Assembly (NCBI RefSeq): GCF_000319225.1
Contig: NC_019815.1
Span: 558,001 to 622,000 of the forward strand
Direction of reading: 5' to 3'
DNA length: 64,000 nt
Source of the DNA: Candidatus Kinetoplastibacterium crithidii (ex Angomonas deanei ATCC 30255)
GTDB taxonomy: Bacteria > Pseudomonadota > Gammaproteobacteria > Burkholderiales > Burkholderiaceae_B
The notes beneath the pieces were generated by a model, which saw only the letters and a program-made list of their open reading frames with translations, had not been told where the DNA came from and did not search any database. How positions within the stretch are numbered: position 1 is the stretch's first letter; the number at the start of each line of letters is the position of its first letter. Shown here piece after piece: positions 1-8,464 of this stretch. Both the position numbers and the translations under genes were made by a program.

Positions 1-1
1 T

Positions 2-181
2 ATGGCATATGCTTTTGGTTCTTTAACTGCTAGCATATTATGGCTTAATCTTTTAGGATTGGGAGCAAGATTATGTGCTCCTATATTCTCCAAACCAAAG
101 GCTTGGAGAATATTAGATGGAACTATTGCCATTATTATGATAGTGATGGTTATTCTTCTACTCAGACAATATATGAGTTAG
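2..181 (+). CDS. LysE/ArgO-family amino-acid exporter, C-terminal fragment (gene starts before the window)
   Basis: An open frame enters from the left edge and stops at TAG 179-181, giving about 59 residues. It reads as one hydrophobic helix, a short loop with GARLCAP and KPKAWRILDG, then a second hydrophobic helix and a short tail. The RAWRxLDG-type loop between the last two helices is typical of the LysE/ArgO (YggA) arginine/lysine exporters, which extrude basic amino acids through the inner membrane. The ATG at position 2 is probably internal. It is too short to separate ArgO from other LysE-superfamily members. It is on the same strand as ung, 49 bp upstream. Confidence 0.6.
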   Translation: MAYAFGSLTASILWLNLLGLGARLCAPIFSKPKAWRILDGTIAIIMIVMVILLLRQYMS

Positions 182-230
182 TAATTTGATATATAGTTTT
201 TAATATTTAAATATACATCTTCATTAATTT

Positions 231-953
231 ATGAGTAATAAACTAATTAAAAAAACACTATATAAAGATTTTAATAATCTAAATCCAATCTGGAAAAACT
301 GTTTTTTGCAAAACAAACTTGAACAAAGTTTTAAAGAAATTTTCAGTTATGTTGAATCAGAAATAGATAAGGGTGTTACAATATATCCAGCAAATCCTTT
401 TAGATCACTATATAATATAAAAAATTTATCAGAAATTAATGTTGTTATATTAGGACAAGATCCTTATCATAATGAAGGACAAGCTGATGGTTTGGCTTTT
501 TCTGTTCCAGCTAATTGCACAATTCCGCCTAGCCTTAGGAATATCAACAAAGAACTGAAGCAAGAGTATAATAATGATTTAGAAACAGCAAAAGATCTAT
601 CATTCTGGGCAATGCAAGGAGTATTGTTATTAAATACTATTTTAACAGTGGAGCATGGCAAAGCAATGTCTCACGCTAATAAAGGATGGGAGTTAATAAC
701 AGATACAATTATAAAATTAATCGCAACCAATAACTCACCAAAAGCATTTTTATTATGGGGTCTCGCTGCACAAAAAAAAACAAATCTAATTACAAATAAC
801 GTTCATCTAATATTAAAATCTAATCACCCATCTCCATTATCTGCTTATAGGAAACCATTTCCTTTTATAGGATGTAATCATTTTATAAAAACAAATGAGT
901 GGCTGATTTCACAAAAAAGAAAACCAATCACATGGCTAATACCTAAAAAATGA
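231..953 (+). CDS. ung: uracil-DNA glycosylase
   Basis: Family 1 UDG, which cuts uracil out of DNA at the start of base-excision repair. The water-activating motif GQDPYH lies at residues 75-80 (catalytic Asp77) and the Leu-loop motif HPSPLS at 199-204, with the catalytic His199. At 240 residues it is full length (E. coli 229). It keeps its frame through an A9 run at 772-780, which is useful for comparison with the broken A tracts in dapF, xerC and rpsK. Retention of UDG suits an AT-biased genome exposed to cytosine deamination. No SD is obvious before the ATG. Confidence 0.97.
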   Translation: MSNKLIKKTLYKDFNNLNPIWKNCFLQNKLEQSFKEIFSYVESEIDKGVTIYPANPFRSLYNIKNLSEINVVILGQDPYHNEGQADGLAFSVPANCTIPPSLRNINKELKQEYNNDLETAKDLSFWAMQGVLLLNTILTVEHGKAMSHANKGWELITDTIIKLIATNNSPKAFLLWGLAAQKKTNLITNNVHLILKSNHPSPLSAYRKPFPFIGCNHFIKTNEWLISQKRKPITWLIPKK

Positions 954-1103
954 AATATTACTGTTTGCTTTTACATAATTTTCATGATAAAGTGAACAGA
1001 TTAGAGATAATGTCCAATCTAATATTTTTTGGAAATTATCAAACTTCGGTAGCTCTGAAAATATATAATATCTAAGTTTTACTTAAATATTATCATCGAT
1101 TAT

Positions 1104-1133
1104 CTGACCTCCTTTAGCCTTGTAAGTTATAAA
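1104..1133 (+). promoter_or_regulatory. candidate promoter for rhlE
   Basis: CTGACC (1104-1109, 4 of 6 to TTGACA), an 18-bp spacer and TATAAA (1128-1133). A start near 1140 would leave a leader of about 110 nt before rhlE. Read by eye; no start site is known. Confidence 0.4.
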
Positions 1134-1140
1134 ATACACC

Positions 1141-1221
1141 GTAACGAACGGTTGATGGGTCGGCACGATATTGTTACCCTTTCAACTGTCAGTAAATAGT
1201 TTTGTTCACATCTATTTACTG
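1141..1221 (+). promoter_or_regulatory. structured leader upstream of rhlE
   Basis: The gap 954-1250 has no convincing ORF. Its last 110 bases hold a locally GC-richer segment (about 1140-1190) where GTAAC 1141-1145 can pair with GTTAC 1173-1177. Next comes a perfect 10-bp hairpin, CAGTAAATAG 1190-1199 with CTATTTACTG 1212-1221. There is no T-run, so it is not a terminator. It may be a 5' UTR structure through which the RNA helicase is regulated, or a small RNA. I cannot assign it to a known RNA family. I see nothing clear in 954-1100. Confidence 0.4.
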
Positions 1222-1250
1222 ATGTAACTATGTATTAGCAAGGAAAATAA

Positions 1251-2654
1251 ATGTCTTTTGAAAATCTTGGTCTAAACGCAAATATACTAAATGCAATCAA
1301 AGCCACAGGGTTCGAATCACCTACACCAGTACAACAAGCAACAATTCCTAAAGCTATACTGAAACAAGATCTAGTTGTTTCAGCACAGACTGGTAGTGGC
1401 AAAACTGCTGCTTTCATGCTACCAATCTTACAGCATTTGTCAGAAAAGAAAGCTCAGAATACATCCATACAAGTATTAGTGCTAACTCCCACAAGAGAAT
1501 TAGCTATGCAAATTACTAAAGCAGCCTCTGTTTATGGAAGTAATCTTCATTGGTTACGAGTAGCTACAATAGTTGGCGGCATGCCATATAAGGCTCAAAT
1601 CAAAGCTTTATCCAAAAGAATTGATATTCTAGTAGCTACTCCTGGTAGATTGATTGACCAAATGCAATCTGGCAGAGTAGATTTGAAGAATGTCCATACC
1701 CTAGTTTTAGATGAAGCTGATAGAATGTTGGATATGGGATTTATAGATGATATACAAACGATAGTTGCTGAATTACCTAAAGAAAAACAAACAATGCTAT
1801 TCTCCGCCACAATAGATAATAGCATTATGAATCTGGCTAAACAAATGATGAATAACCCAGAGAGAATTAGCCTAAATAACAATAAACAAAGTCATAATAA
1901 TATTGAACAAAAATTAATTTATGTGGATGATTATAAGCATAAAATAAAAATTCTCCAGCATTTATTAGGCAATGAAAATCTTGACCAGGCAATCGTTTTC
2001 ACTTCAACAAAGAGAGGTGCTGATGATTTATCTAACCATTTGTCAGATAATGGATTTGCTGTTGCTGCTCTTCATGGTGATATGAACCAAAGACAAAGAA
2101 CAAGGACTCTATCACAGTTGCAAAAAAAACAATTGCAAATATTAATAGCTACTGATGTAGCTGCTAGAGGGATAGATATTCAAGGTATTAGCCATGCTAT
2201 TAATTTTGACTTGCCAATGCAAGCGGAAGATTATGTTCATCGCATAGGTAGAACAGGCAGAGCTGGTCGCAATGGGGAAGCCCTGACTCTTGCATCACAT
2301 TCAGAAAAACATAAGGTTCGAAGAATAGAAAACTACATCGGCAAAAATATTAATATAGAAGTAATAATTGGTTTAGAGTCTACAAATACCTTTAAGAAAA
2401 ACATCAAGGAAAGCAAACCTAGAAGTTATAGTTATAAAACTGATAACAATAAAAAAACTAGATCCTATAGTAATAAGACAGCTAAACCATCATTTAGTGA
2501 CAGAGCTAGAGAAGATAGACTATCTACCTCTAAGACCAATAATGATAACAAAAAGAGAAGTGGCATAAACTTTACAAAAAAAACGTCATCCTCTCCCAAA
2601 GTGGTAAGAAACAAAGGATTTGCTCCATATAGAGAACATTCCAATAATTTATAA
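1251..2654 (+). CDS. rhlE: DEAD-box ATP-dependent RNA helicase, RhlE type
   Basis: RNA helicase that unwinds short duplexes during ribosome assembly and mRNA turnover. Motifs in order: aromatic F and Q-motif (F3, then SPTPVQQ), Walker A AQTGSGKT 45-52, PTRELA, DEAD 154-157, SAT, HGDMNQ, RGIDI and HRIGRTGRAG 330-339. After about residue 395 comes a basic, low-complexity tail rich in Lys, Ser and Asn, the usual RNA-contacting tail of RhlE. The 467-residue length is normal. An AGGA precedes the ATG. It follows a long structured leader and is 17 bp from the methyltransferase gene, so the two are probably co-transcribed. Confidence 0.93.
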   Translation: MSFENLGLNANILNAIKATGFESPTPVQQATIPKAILKQDLVVSAQTGSGKTAAFMLPILQHLSEKKAQNTSIQVLVLTPTRELAMQITKAASVYGSNLHWLRVATIVGGMPYKAQIKALSKRIDILVATPGRLIDQMQSGRVDLKNVHTLVLDEADRMLDMGFIDDIQTIVAELPKEKQTMLFSATIDNSIMNLAKQMMNNPERISLNNNKQSHNNIEQKLIYVDDYKHKIKILQHLLGNENLDQAIVFTSTKRGADDLSNHLSDNGFAVAALHGDMNQRQRTRTLSQLQKKQLQILIATDVAARGIDIQGISHAINFDLPMQAEDYVHRIGRTGRAGRNGEALTLASHSEKHKVRRIENYIGKNINIEVIIGLESTNTFKKNIKESKPRSYSYKTDNNKKTRSYSNKTAKPSFSDRAREDRLSTSKTNNDNKKRSGINFTKKTSSSPKVVRNKGFAPYREHSNNL

Positions 2655-2671
2655 AAAATATACTCTGATTA

Positions 2672-3886
2672 ATGCAAAGTACAATTTATTGTTTACTAGA
2701 CTCATTAGATGAAAACTCCAAACAACAACTTCATCTAATGCAGTCCTATTTGGTTGAACAAATAAAACAATCTAGAAATTGTATAATACCCTTTGAATCA
2801 TGGATGGATAAAGCGTTATATACTCCTAATCTAGGTTACTATTCATCCAAAAATAAAATTTTTAGTTCTAAACATCAAGAATCGATGAAATATCCACTAG
2901 GAGATTTCATCACAGCACCTGAATTAACATCAATATTTGCAAAAACATTATCCATACAAATAGCTGAAGTTCTAAAAAAAACCAATACAAATAAAATTCT
3001 CGAATTTGGAGCAGGCACAGGTAAATTATCTTTTGATCTAATAACAGAATTAGATAATATGGGCATCAAAGTAGAATATGAGATCATAGAAATATCTGAT
3101 CATCTTACATTTTTACAAAAAAAAACTTTAGAGCCATTTATAAAACAGGTAAAGTGGCTGAAAAACATGCCATATGACTTCAATGGTTGTGTAATAGCAA
3201 ATGAACTTATAGATGCTATGCCAGTAAAACTATTTCAATGGGATGAACATAATTGTTTGTTAGAAAAATACGTTGGAATAAACAATAAAGAAGAGTTTAC
3301 TTTGTTGAATAAAGCTGCTGATAATCAATTAGCAGATATTGTATCTAGTAGAATGAAACCAATACCAGGATATTCATCAGAAATCAACCTAATTGGAGAA
3401 ACTTGGCTCACAAGCATTATAAAAAATATTACAAATGGTGTAGTATTTATAATAGATTATGGTTTCCCACAGGAAGAATTATATCACCCTCAAAGATATA
3501 CAGGAACATTGATGTGTCATTTGCATCATATGGCTTACTCAGACCCATTTATTGCTCCAGGCATACAAGATATAACAACTCATGTTAACTTTACAGCATT
3601 AGCAGCAGTAGCTTTAAAAGAAAAATCTGAGATTCTAGGATATACCTCTCTAGCCAGATTTTTACTAAACTGTAACATACTAAAAATAATAGAACAAATG
3701 GATATGTCTTCTACCAGCAAACAAATTGAAATACTAGGTCCGATTCAAAAATTATTATCAGAAAATGAAATGGGGGAATTATTCAAGGTACTAGCTATAG
3801 GGATAAACTGGAAAGAAAATGATAAATTAGTTGGATTTGCAAGCAGAGATAGATCAGAAAAATTAATTACCACTCTGAAAAACTAA
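2672..3886 (+). CDS. SAM-dependent methyltransferase, MidA/NDUFAF7 family (COG1565)
   Basis: Full-length member (404 residues) of the family that includes NDUFAF7, which methylates an arginine of a complex I subunit in mitochondria; the bacterial substrate is not settled. Visible motifs: GDFITAPE near 77-84, SAM-binding EFGAGTGKL 111-119, ANELIDAMPV about 176-185, and the family-specific IDYGFPQEELYHPQR followed by GTLMCHLHH. Its last 24 bases overlap the 3' end of cca on the other strand. Family membership is sure; the target is inference. Confidence 0.85.
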   Translation: MQSTIYCLLDSLDENSKQQLHLMQSYLVEQIKQSRNCIIPFESWMDKALYTPNLGYYSSKNKIFSSKHQESMKYPLGDFITAPELTSIFAKTLSIQIAEVLKKTNTNKILEFGAGTGKLSFDLITELDNMGIKVEYEIIEISDHLTFLQKKTLEPFIKQVKWLKNMPYDFNGCVIANELIDAMPVKLFQWDEHNCLLEKYVGINNKEEFTLLNKAADNQLADIVSSRMKPIPGYSSEINLIGETWLTSIIKNITNGVVFIIDYGFPQEELYHPQRYTGTLMCHLHHMAYSDPFIAPGIQDITTHVNFTALAAVALKEKSEILGYTSLARFLLNCNILKIIEQMDMSSTSKQIEILGPIQKLLSENEMGELFKVLAIGINWKENDKLVGFASRDRSEKLITTLKN

Positions 3887-4960
3887 TAATCTAGCTTTCC
3901 TGACTAAATCTTTGCGTTTCCTTTGATCAGATTCAATCAAATAATCTCCTAAATTAATATTTAAGACATTCTCTAATCTAGACAAAATATCATGCACATC
4001 AATCTTTAATATTAGTTCACAAGATTTTAATAAATCTATAAAACGATCATATCTTCTAAATGCATCACATTTTTCTAAAATTAAAAATTTTTCACTTAAA
4101 GAAGTATTATTCTCTAATATCTTTAAAATATATGGCAATAAATCTGCATAATTTTTACACATAGATTGAACAGCCAAACGCCTACTTAATAAAGATCTAT
4201 CTACTGTATCCATACATAGAAAAGCATATCTTGTATACAAATCTATTTCATCTGGAATGTTTTTTAAAAAATTATTTACACGACTAGATAAAATTAGTTC
4301 AGGCATAATTAGATCTAGCGCCTCTACTTGCTTTAGAAAATTAAACATATTTATAGGTGTTTTCGTCATAAGTCCTTTAGAAATTTCTTTCCAAATACGT
4401 TCTTTACTCAAAGAAATTAACTCTCCATTTTTTGTCATTATTTTACAAAAATCCATGGTATCTTTAGCAATGCTGAACTTATCAAATTTTGCACTAAAAC
4501 GAGCTAACCTAATTAGTCTAAGAGGATCTTCTCTAAAAGACGAACTTACATGACGCAAAATACCACATCTAATATCTCTAAGGCCGTTAAAAGGATCAAT
4601 AATCTCTCTATTTATACAATCATAAGCAATAGCATTTATAGTAAGGTCTCTCCTAAATAAATCATCCTTGAGAGTAATATAAGAACCAACATTAAATTCA
4701 AAACCTTGATGTCCAATGGCGATCTTATATTCTGTTCTTGCCAAAGCGTACTCTTCCTTAGTTATTGGATGCAAAAAAACAGGAAAATTTTTACCAACTT
4801 TCTTAAAGCCTCTGTTTTCCATTTCTTCTGGACTAGACCCAACCACAACCCAATCTCTATCTTCTTGTTGATGCAAACCCAATAGTTTATCTCTCACAGC
4901 ACCACCAACAATATAAAACTTCAAACCTTTTGTAAACGAGTCTTCTTTTATATCAAACAT
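3863..4960 (-). CDS. cca: CCA tRNA nucleotidyltransferase
   Basis: Class II nucleotidyltransferase that adds or repairs the CCA end of tRNAs. Motif A GGAVRD is at 19-24, the catalytic carboxylates are in EDRDW (D34, D36), RRDLTINAIAYD lies near 105, and DPLRLIRLARF follows as the ATP/CTP-binding helix. At 365 residues it lacks the C-terminal HD phosphohydrolase domain of the 412-residue E. coli enzyme; shorter HD-less forms are common in betaproteobacteria. The gene ends inside the convergent methyltransferase gene (24-bp overlap). Confidence 0.93.
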   Translation of the reverse strand: MFDIKEDSFTKGLKFYIVGGAVRDKLLGLHQQEDRDWVVVGSSPEEMENRGFKKVGKNFPVFLHPITKEEYALARTEYKIAIGHQGFEFNVGSYITLKDDLFRRDLTINAIAYDCINREIIDPFNGLRDIRCGILRHVSSSFREDPLRLIRLARFSAKFDKFSIAKDTMDFCKIMTKNGELISLSKERIWKEISKGLMTKTPINMFNFLKQVEALDLIMPELILSSRVNNFLKNIPDEIDLYTRYAFLCMDTVDRSLLSRRLAVQSMCKNYADLLPYILKILENNTSLSEKFLILEKCDAFRRYDRFIDLLKSCELILKIDVHDILSRLENVLNINLGDYLIESDQRKRKDLVRKARLLVFQSGN

Positions 4961-5043
4961 TTCTTTTAGAATTTAATATCTTGTATCATTTAGATTTATA
5001 TAGGTAAAAACCTATAAGCTAAAAATAACATTAGGAACATAAA

Positions 5044-5682
5044 ATGACAACATTAGAAAATAAACATAATAATCTTTCTAAAATAATAAGATCAAATTTG
5101 ATACAAATAAGATCTAAATTATCAAAAGATGAAATGCAAATTGGGAGTAAAAAAATAGAATCATTACTATTGAAATGGATATCCTCAATCACGAATAATA
5201 TACATTTAAAAACACATACTGATAAAATAAATCTTGCCGGATTTTGGCCATTAAAATATGAACCTTGTCTTATAGATTTTTTACATATATGTTCATCAAA
5301 TCAAAAATTAAATATCTGTTTACCTACAATAGAAAAAATAGATCATCCTCTTTCATTTAAACTATGGAAAACAGAAACAATTATGAAAACAGGAAAGTTT
5401 AATATTTTAGAGCCATTATCTACCAAATACCTAATACCAAACATAATACTAATACCAACATTAGGCTTCACCAAAAATGGAGATAGAATAGGATATGGAA
5501 AAGGTTATTATGACAGAACATTATCAAACCTAATGGAGAACGGACAGAAATTTATTTCTATAGGAATATCTTGGGAATGTGGCTTAATCACAGATATCGC
5601 TTATAAAGCAGCTCCACATGATATACCATTAGATGCTATTCTAACAACAAAAGGATGGGAAAAAGAACTGCAATTAACTTAA
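5044..5682 (+). CDS. fau: 5-formyltetrahydrofolate cyclo-ligase
   Basis: Converts 5-formyl-THF to 5,10-methenyl-THF with ATP, returning folate to the one-carbon pool. The diagnostic glycine/tyrosine motif GYGKGYYDRTL is at 150-160, and a basic N-terminal helix (IRSNLIQIRSKLS) binds ATP and polyglutamyl folate. At 212 residues it is slightly longer than E. coli YgfA. In enterobacteria 6S RNA lies just upstream; here only 83 bp separate it from cca, too little for that RNA. Confidence 0.9.
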   Translation: MTTLENKHNNLSKIIRSNLIQIRSKLSKDEMQIGSKKIESLLLKWISSITNNIHLKTHTDKINLAGFWPLKYEPCLIDFLHICSSNQKLNICLPTIEKIDHPLSFKLWKTETIMKTGKFNILEPLSTKYLIPNIILIPTLGFTKNGDRIGYGKGYYDRTLSNLMENGQKFISIGISWECGLITDIAYKAAPHDIPLDAILTTKGWEKELQLT

Positions 5683-5761
5683 AAAATCAGCTTCCCATTA
5701 GAATATCTACACATATAATTCCAACATAACATTAACAGAAGATTCTTACAAAACAGATATT

Positions 5762-5965
5762 TCAGCGTTTTGGATAACCTTGTTTTCTAATTCTATTCCA
5801 TATTTCTACCTTTTGTTTATCGGTAAATGACACCCAATGAGAAACCTCATAAGCAGTCCTGCCACAACCTTTACAAATATCATCAAACAAGGTTGAACAA
5901 ACTGCTATACAAGGAGAATCTGAAATCAAAGACACACTATCAAACTGATTTTTTTTATAAGACAT
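5762..5965 (-). CDS. DUF1289 small cysteine protein
   Basis: A 67-residue protein with the DUF1289 pattern: SPCIAVC, then CKGCGRT, then W-VSFTDKQK. Four cysteines (19, 23, 31, 34) are spaced like a metal or Fe-S site. The function is unknown; members often sit near Fe-S or redox genes. It is 34 bp before metK on the same strand order (metK first, then this gene), so probably transcribed with metK. Confidence 0.85.
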   Translation of the reverse strand: MSYKKNQFDSVSLISDSPCIAVCSTLFDDICKGCGRTAYEVSHWVSFTDKQKVEIWNRIRKQGYPKR

Positions 5966-5999
5966 GGCTTGTATGATGATGCATATATAAAACTACATA

Positions 6000-7157
6000 C
6001 TATAAACTATCTCTAAAAATAGCAGTTTGATCAATATTTTCCCAAGTAAACTCTGGTTCTGAACGACCAAAGTGTCCATAAGTAGCTGTTTTAGAATATA
6101 TAGGCCTTTGCAATTTTAATAAATTAATAATACTCTTTGGGCGCAAATCAAAATTATCACAAACTAGTCTAGACAATTTCTGATTAGGCATAATATATGC
6201 ATCACCTGTATAAACACTAACATTTATTGGTTCAGCTATGCCTATAGCATAACTAATTTGGACTTGGCATTTTCTTGTTATTCCAGATGCAACTATATTT
6301 TTTGCAATATATCTTGCCATATATGAAGCAGATCTATCTACTTTAGATGGATCCTTTCCTGAGAAGGCCCCTCCTCCATGAGGACATGCTCCACCATAAG
6401 TATCAACAATAATTTTACGACCTGTTATCCCGCAATCTCCTTTAGGTCCACCTATAACAAAACGACCAGTAGGATTGACTAAGAATTTTGTTCTATTATT
6501 AATCAATTTATCAGGAAAAGATGGTTTGATAATCTCTTCTATCACAGCTTCTCTCAAATTATTTATTTCTATATCTTTAGAATGCTGTGTAGAAAAAACA
6601 ATAGTATCTACTTCAACTGCCTTGCCATCTATATAACGAAAAGTTACCTGTGATTTTGCATCTGGCCTTAGCCATGGTAATCTCCCGTCTCTTCTAAGCT
6701 CGCTTTGTCTTTGTACTAATCTATGAGAATACCATATTGGAGCAGGCATAAAATCAGGAGTATCATCACAAGCATAACCAAACATCAATCCCTGATCACC
6801 AGCTCCTTGATTTAATTCCTCCTCTGCAAATAATCCAATAGCAATATCAGGAGACTGCTGGTTATAAGCCAAAAGAATATGGCAATTTCTATAATCCATT
6901 CCATCATCAATATCTTTATAGCCGATATTCTTAATAGAATTACGCGCTATATCTATATAATCAACATTCGCATCAGCAGAAATTTCACCAGTTAAAACAA
7001 CTATATTGTTACCGCATAAAGTTTCTGCAGCGACACGAGCATCGGGATCCTGAACTAAAATTTCATCCAATATTGCATCAGAAATCTGATCAGCAACTTT
7101 ATCAGGATGTCCTTCAGAAACAGATTCTGATGTAAACAAAAAATCTTCACTAATCAC
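6000..7157 (-). CDS. metK: S-adenosylmethionine synthetase
   Basis: Makes SAM from methionine and ATP. Visible: HPDK at 17-20, [12 protein letters not shown] (ATP site), and [16 protein letters not shown] (phosphate loop). 385 residues, full length. The start is GTG at 7157, chosen because AAGGA precedes it and the next residues match the family N-terminus. I see no SAM or SAH riboswitch in the AT-rich upstream region. Essential supplier of methyl groups for the methyltransferases in this genome. Confidence 0.97.
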   Translation of the reverse strand: MISEDFLFTSESVSEGHPDKVADQISDAILDEILVQDPDARVAAETLCGNNIVVLTGEISADANVDYIDIARNSIKNIGYKDIDDGMDYRNCHILLAYNQQSPDIAIGLFAEEELNQGAGDQGLMFGYACDDTPDFMPAPIWYSHRLVQRQSELRRDGRLPWLRPDAKSQVTFRYIDGKAVEVDTIVFSTQHSKDIEINNLREAVIEEIIKPSFPDKLINNRTKFLVNPTGRFVIGGPKGDCGITGRKIIVDTYGGACPHGGGAFSGKDPSKVDRSASYMARYIAKNIVASGITRKCQVQISYAIGIAEPINVSVYTGDAYIMPNQKLSRLVCDNFDLRPKSIINLLKLQRPIYSKTATYGHFGRSEPEFTWENIDQTAIFRDSL

Positions 7158-7548
7158 AAAAAATCCTTCTAAATTTCTATCTTTTATTTAATTTGGTACT
7201 AATTATATTACTAATATGTAGGGCTTTAGATAATAACAATAATCATTATTATTATGTAGAAAAAAACAAATTTTTAAATTTATATTAATCTAGAAGTATC
7301 ATATATCTAAAAAATTTTTAAATAGAAATTACTATAATAAAAAGACTACATCATATAGACTAATTCTGATAAAAATCATAAATTTACAAACAAAGTTACT
7401 TAAATAAGAATCAACATAAAATATTACGATAGTTTATATAATGCCTGAAATACCAAATCTAAAAAATACACTTGAAATTTGCATAACATGTATTATATAA
7501 ATGGCATTACTAGATAATAACAATTTAAAATATTAAATAAGGTTTAAT
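7158..7548. other. AT-rich spacer between metK and dapF, no gene seen
   Basis: 391 bp with no supported ORF on either strand. It must hold the divergent promoters of metK and dapF; a weak TTGTTA-17-TATTAG can be read leftward. In related free-living betaproteobacteria lipid A acyltransferase genes often sit between metK and dapF, so this may be an eroded gene site (inference from recalled synteny; no residual protein similarity was recognisable). Confidence 0.5.
7472..7499 (+). promoter_or_regulatory. candidate dapF promoter
   Basis: TTGAAA 7472-7477, 16-bp spacer, TATATA 7494-7499, 49 bp before the dapF ATG. By eye only; such matches are easy to find in AT-rich DNA. Confidence 0.35.
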
Positions 7549-8438
7549 ATGACACATCTAAATTTTACCAAAATGCATGGCATTGGTAACGATTTTATAG
7601 TGATAGACTGCATAAATCAAAGTTTCAAGATGACAACAAAAATTGCAAGATCTATCGCTGACCGCCATTTTGGCATTGGAGCAGACCAAATCCTACTAAT
7701 AGAAAAAACTGCTCTACCCAATGCTGATTTTAAATACAGAATATTTAATTCTGATGGCAATGAAGTGGAGAATTGTGGTAATGGGGCGCGCTGCTTTGTT
7801 AAATTCATACATCAAAAAAAATTAGTAATAAAAATCCTATTGTAGCAGAAATAAAAAATGGATTAATTAGCCTTAATGAAAACTCTGATGGTTCTGTAAC
7901 TGTCAATATGGGGAAGCCTTCTTTTGAATATAAAAGTCTACCATTTAACACCGACAACTTAACTTATACTACAAAGTCATTAGAAAAAATATGGGCAATA
8001 GAAACTGAAAATAATGGAATAGTCCTCTTGTCTGTATTATCTATATCAAATCCACATGCCGTGATAGAAGTAGATAATATCAATACAGATTTAGTATCTA
8101 TAATTGGACCAGTCATAGAATCACATAATAGATTTCCTAATAAAGTAAATGTTGGTTTTATGCAAATAAAAGATTCCAACCATATCCTTTTACGTGTTTA
8201 TGAACGTGGAGCGGGAGAAACCTTAGCTTGTGGAACTGGAGCATGTGCAGCAGTTGTATCTGGAATAAGAAGAGGATTGCTTCACTCACCTGTTAATGTA
8301 CAGACTAAAGGAGGATCAATATCAATAAATTGGGATGGTGGAGATATTAAAATGACAGGACCTGCAAGTTTTGTATTCGATGGCAAAATAGAGTTAGATA
8401 AACTATTAAGAGAATCTGTTGCTACAACTCTACTATAA
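7549..8438 (+). pseudogene. dapF: diaminopimelate epimerase, frameshifted at a poly(A) tract (possibly rescued by slippage)
   Basis: DapF interconverts LL- and meso-diaminopimelate for lysine and peptidoglycan. The first frame (7549-7845) carries KMHGIGNDF and ENCGNGARC with catalytic Cys76, then stops at TAG 7843-7845. The rest lies in the -1 frame: from 7821 it reads [14 protein letters not shown], continues into VNMGKPSFE, and ends at 8438 with ERGAGETLACGTGACAA (second catalytic Cys). The switch falls in A8 (7814-7821), on an in-frame A_AAA_AAA. One extra A or a -1 slip gives about 296 residues, with both cysteines and no other defect. The downstream half is well conserved and has no second lesion, unlike an old pseudogene. 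A homopolymer miscall is the main alternative. Confidence 0.85.
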
Positions 8439-8464
8439 ACACCACAATATCCTTCTATAATTGT

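Noticed and set aside
1106..1118. GACCTCCTTTAGC, similar to the 3' end of 16S rRNA
   Set aside because: Only a few bases match and nothing resembling 16S rRNA precedes it.
1308..1320. GGGTTCGAATCAC, similar to a tRNA T-loop
   Set aside because: It lies inside the rhlE reading frame and no acceptor, D or anticodon arms can be built around it. I found no tRNA in the window.
3863..4960. cca as a truncated gene because it lacks the HD domain
   Set aside because: HD-less class II CCA enzymes of about this length are normal in betaproteobacteria.
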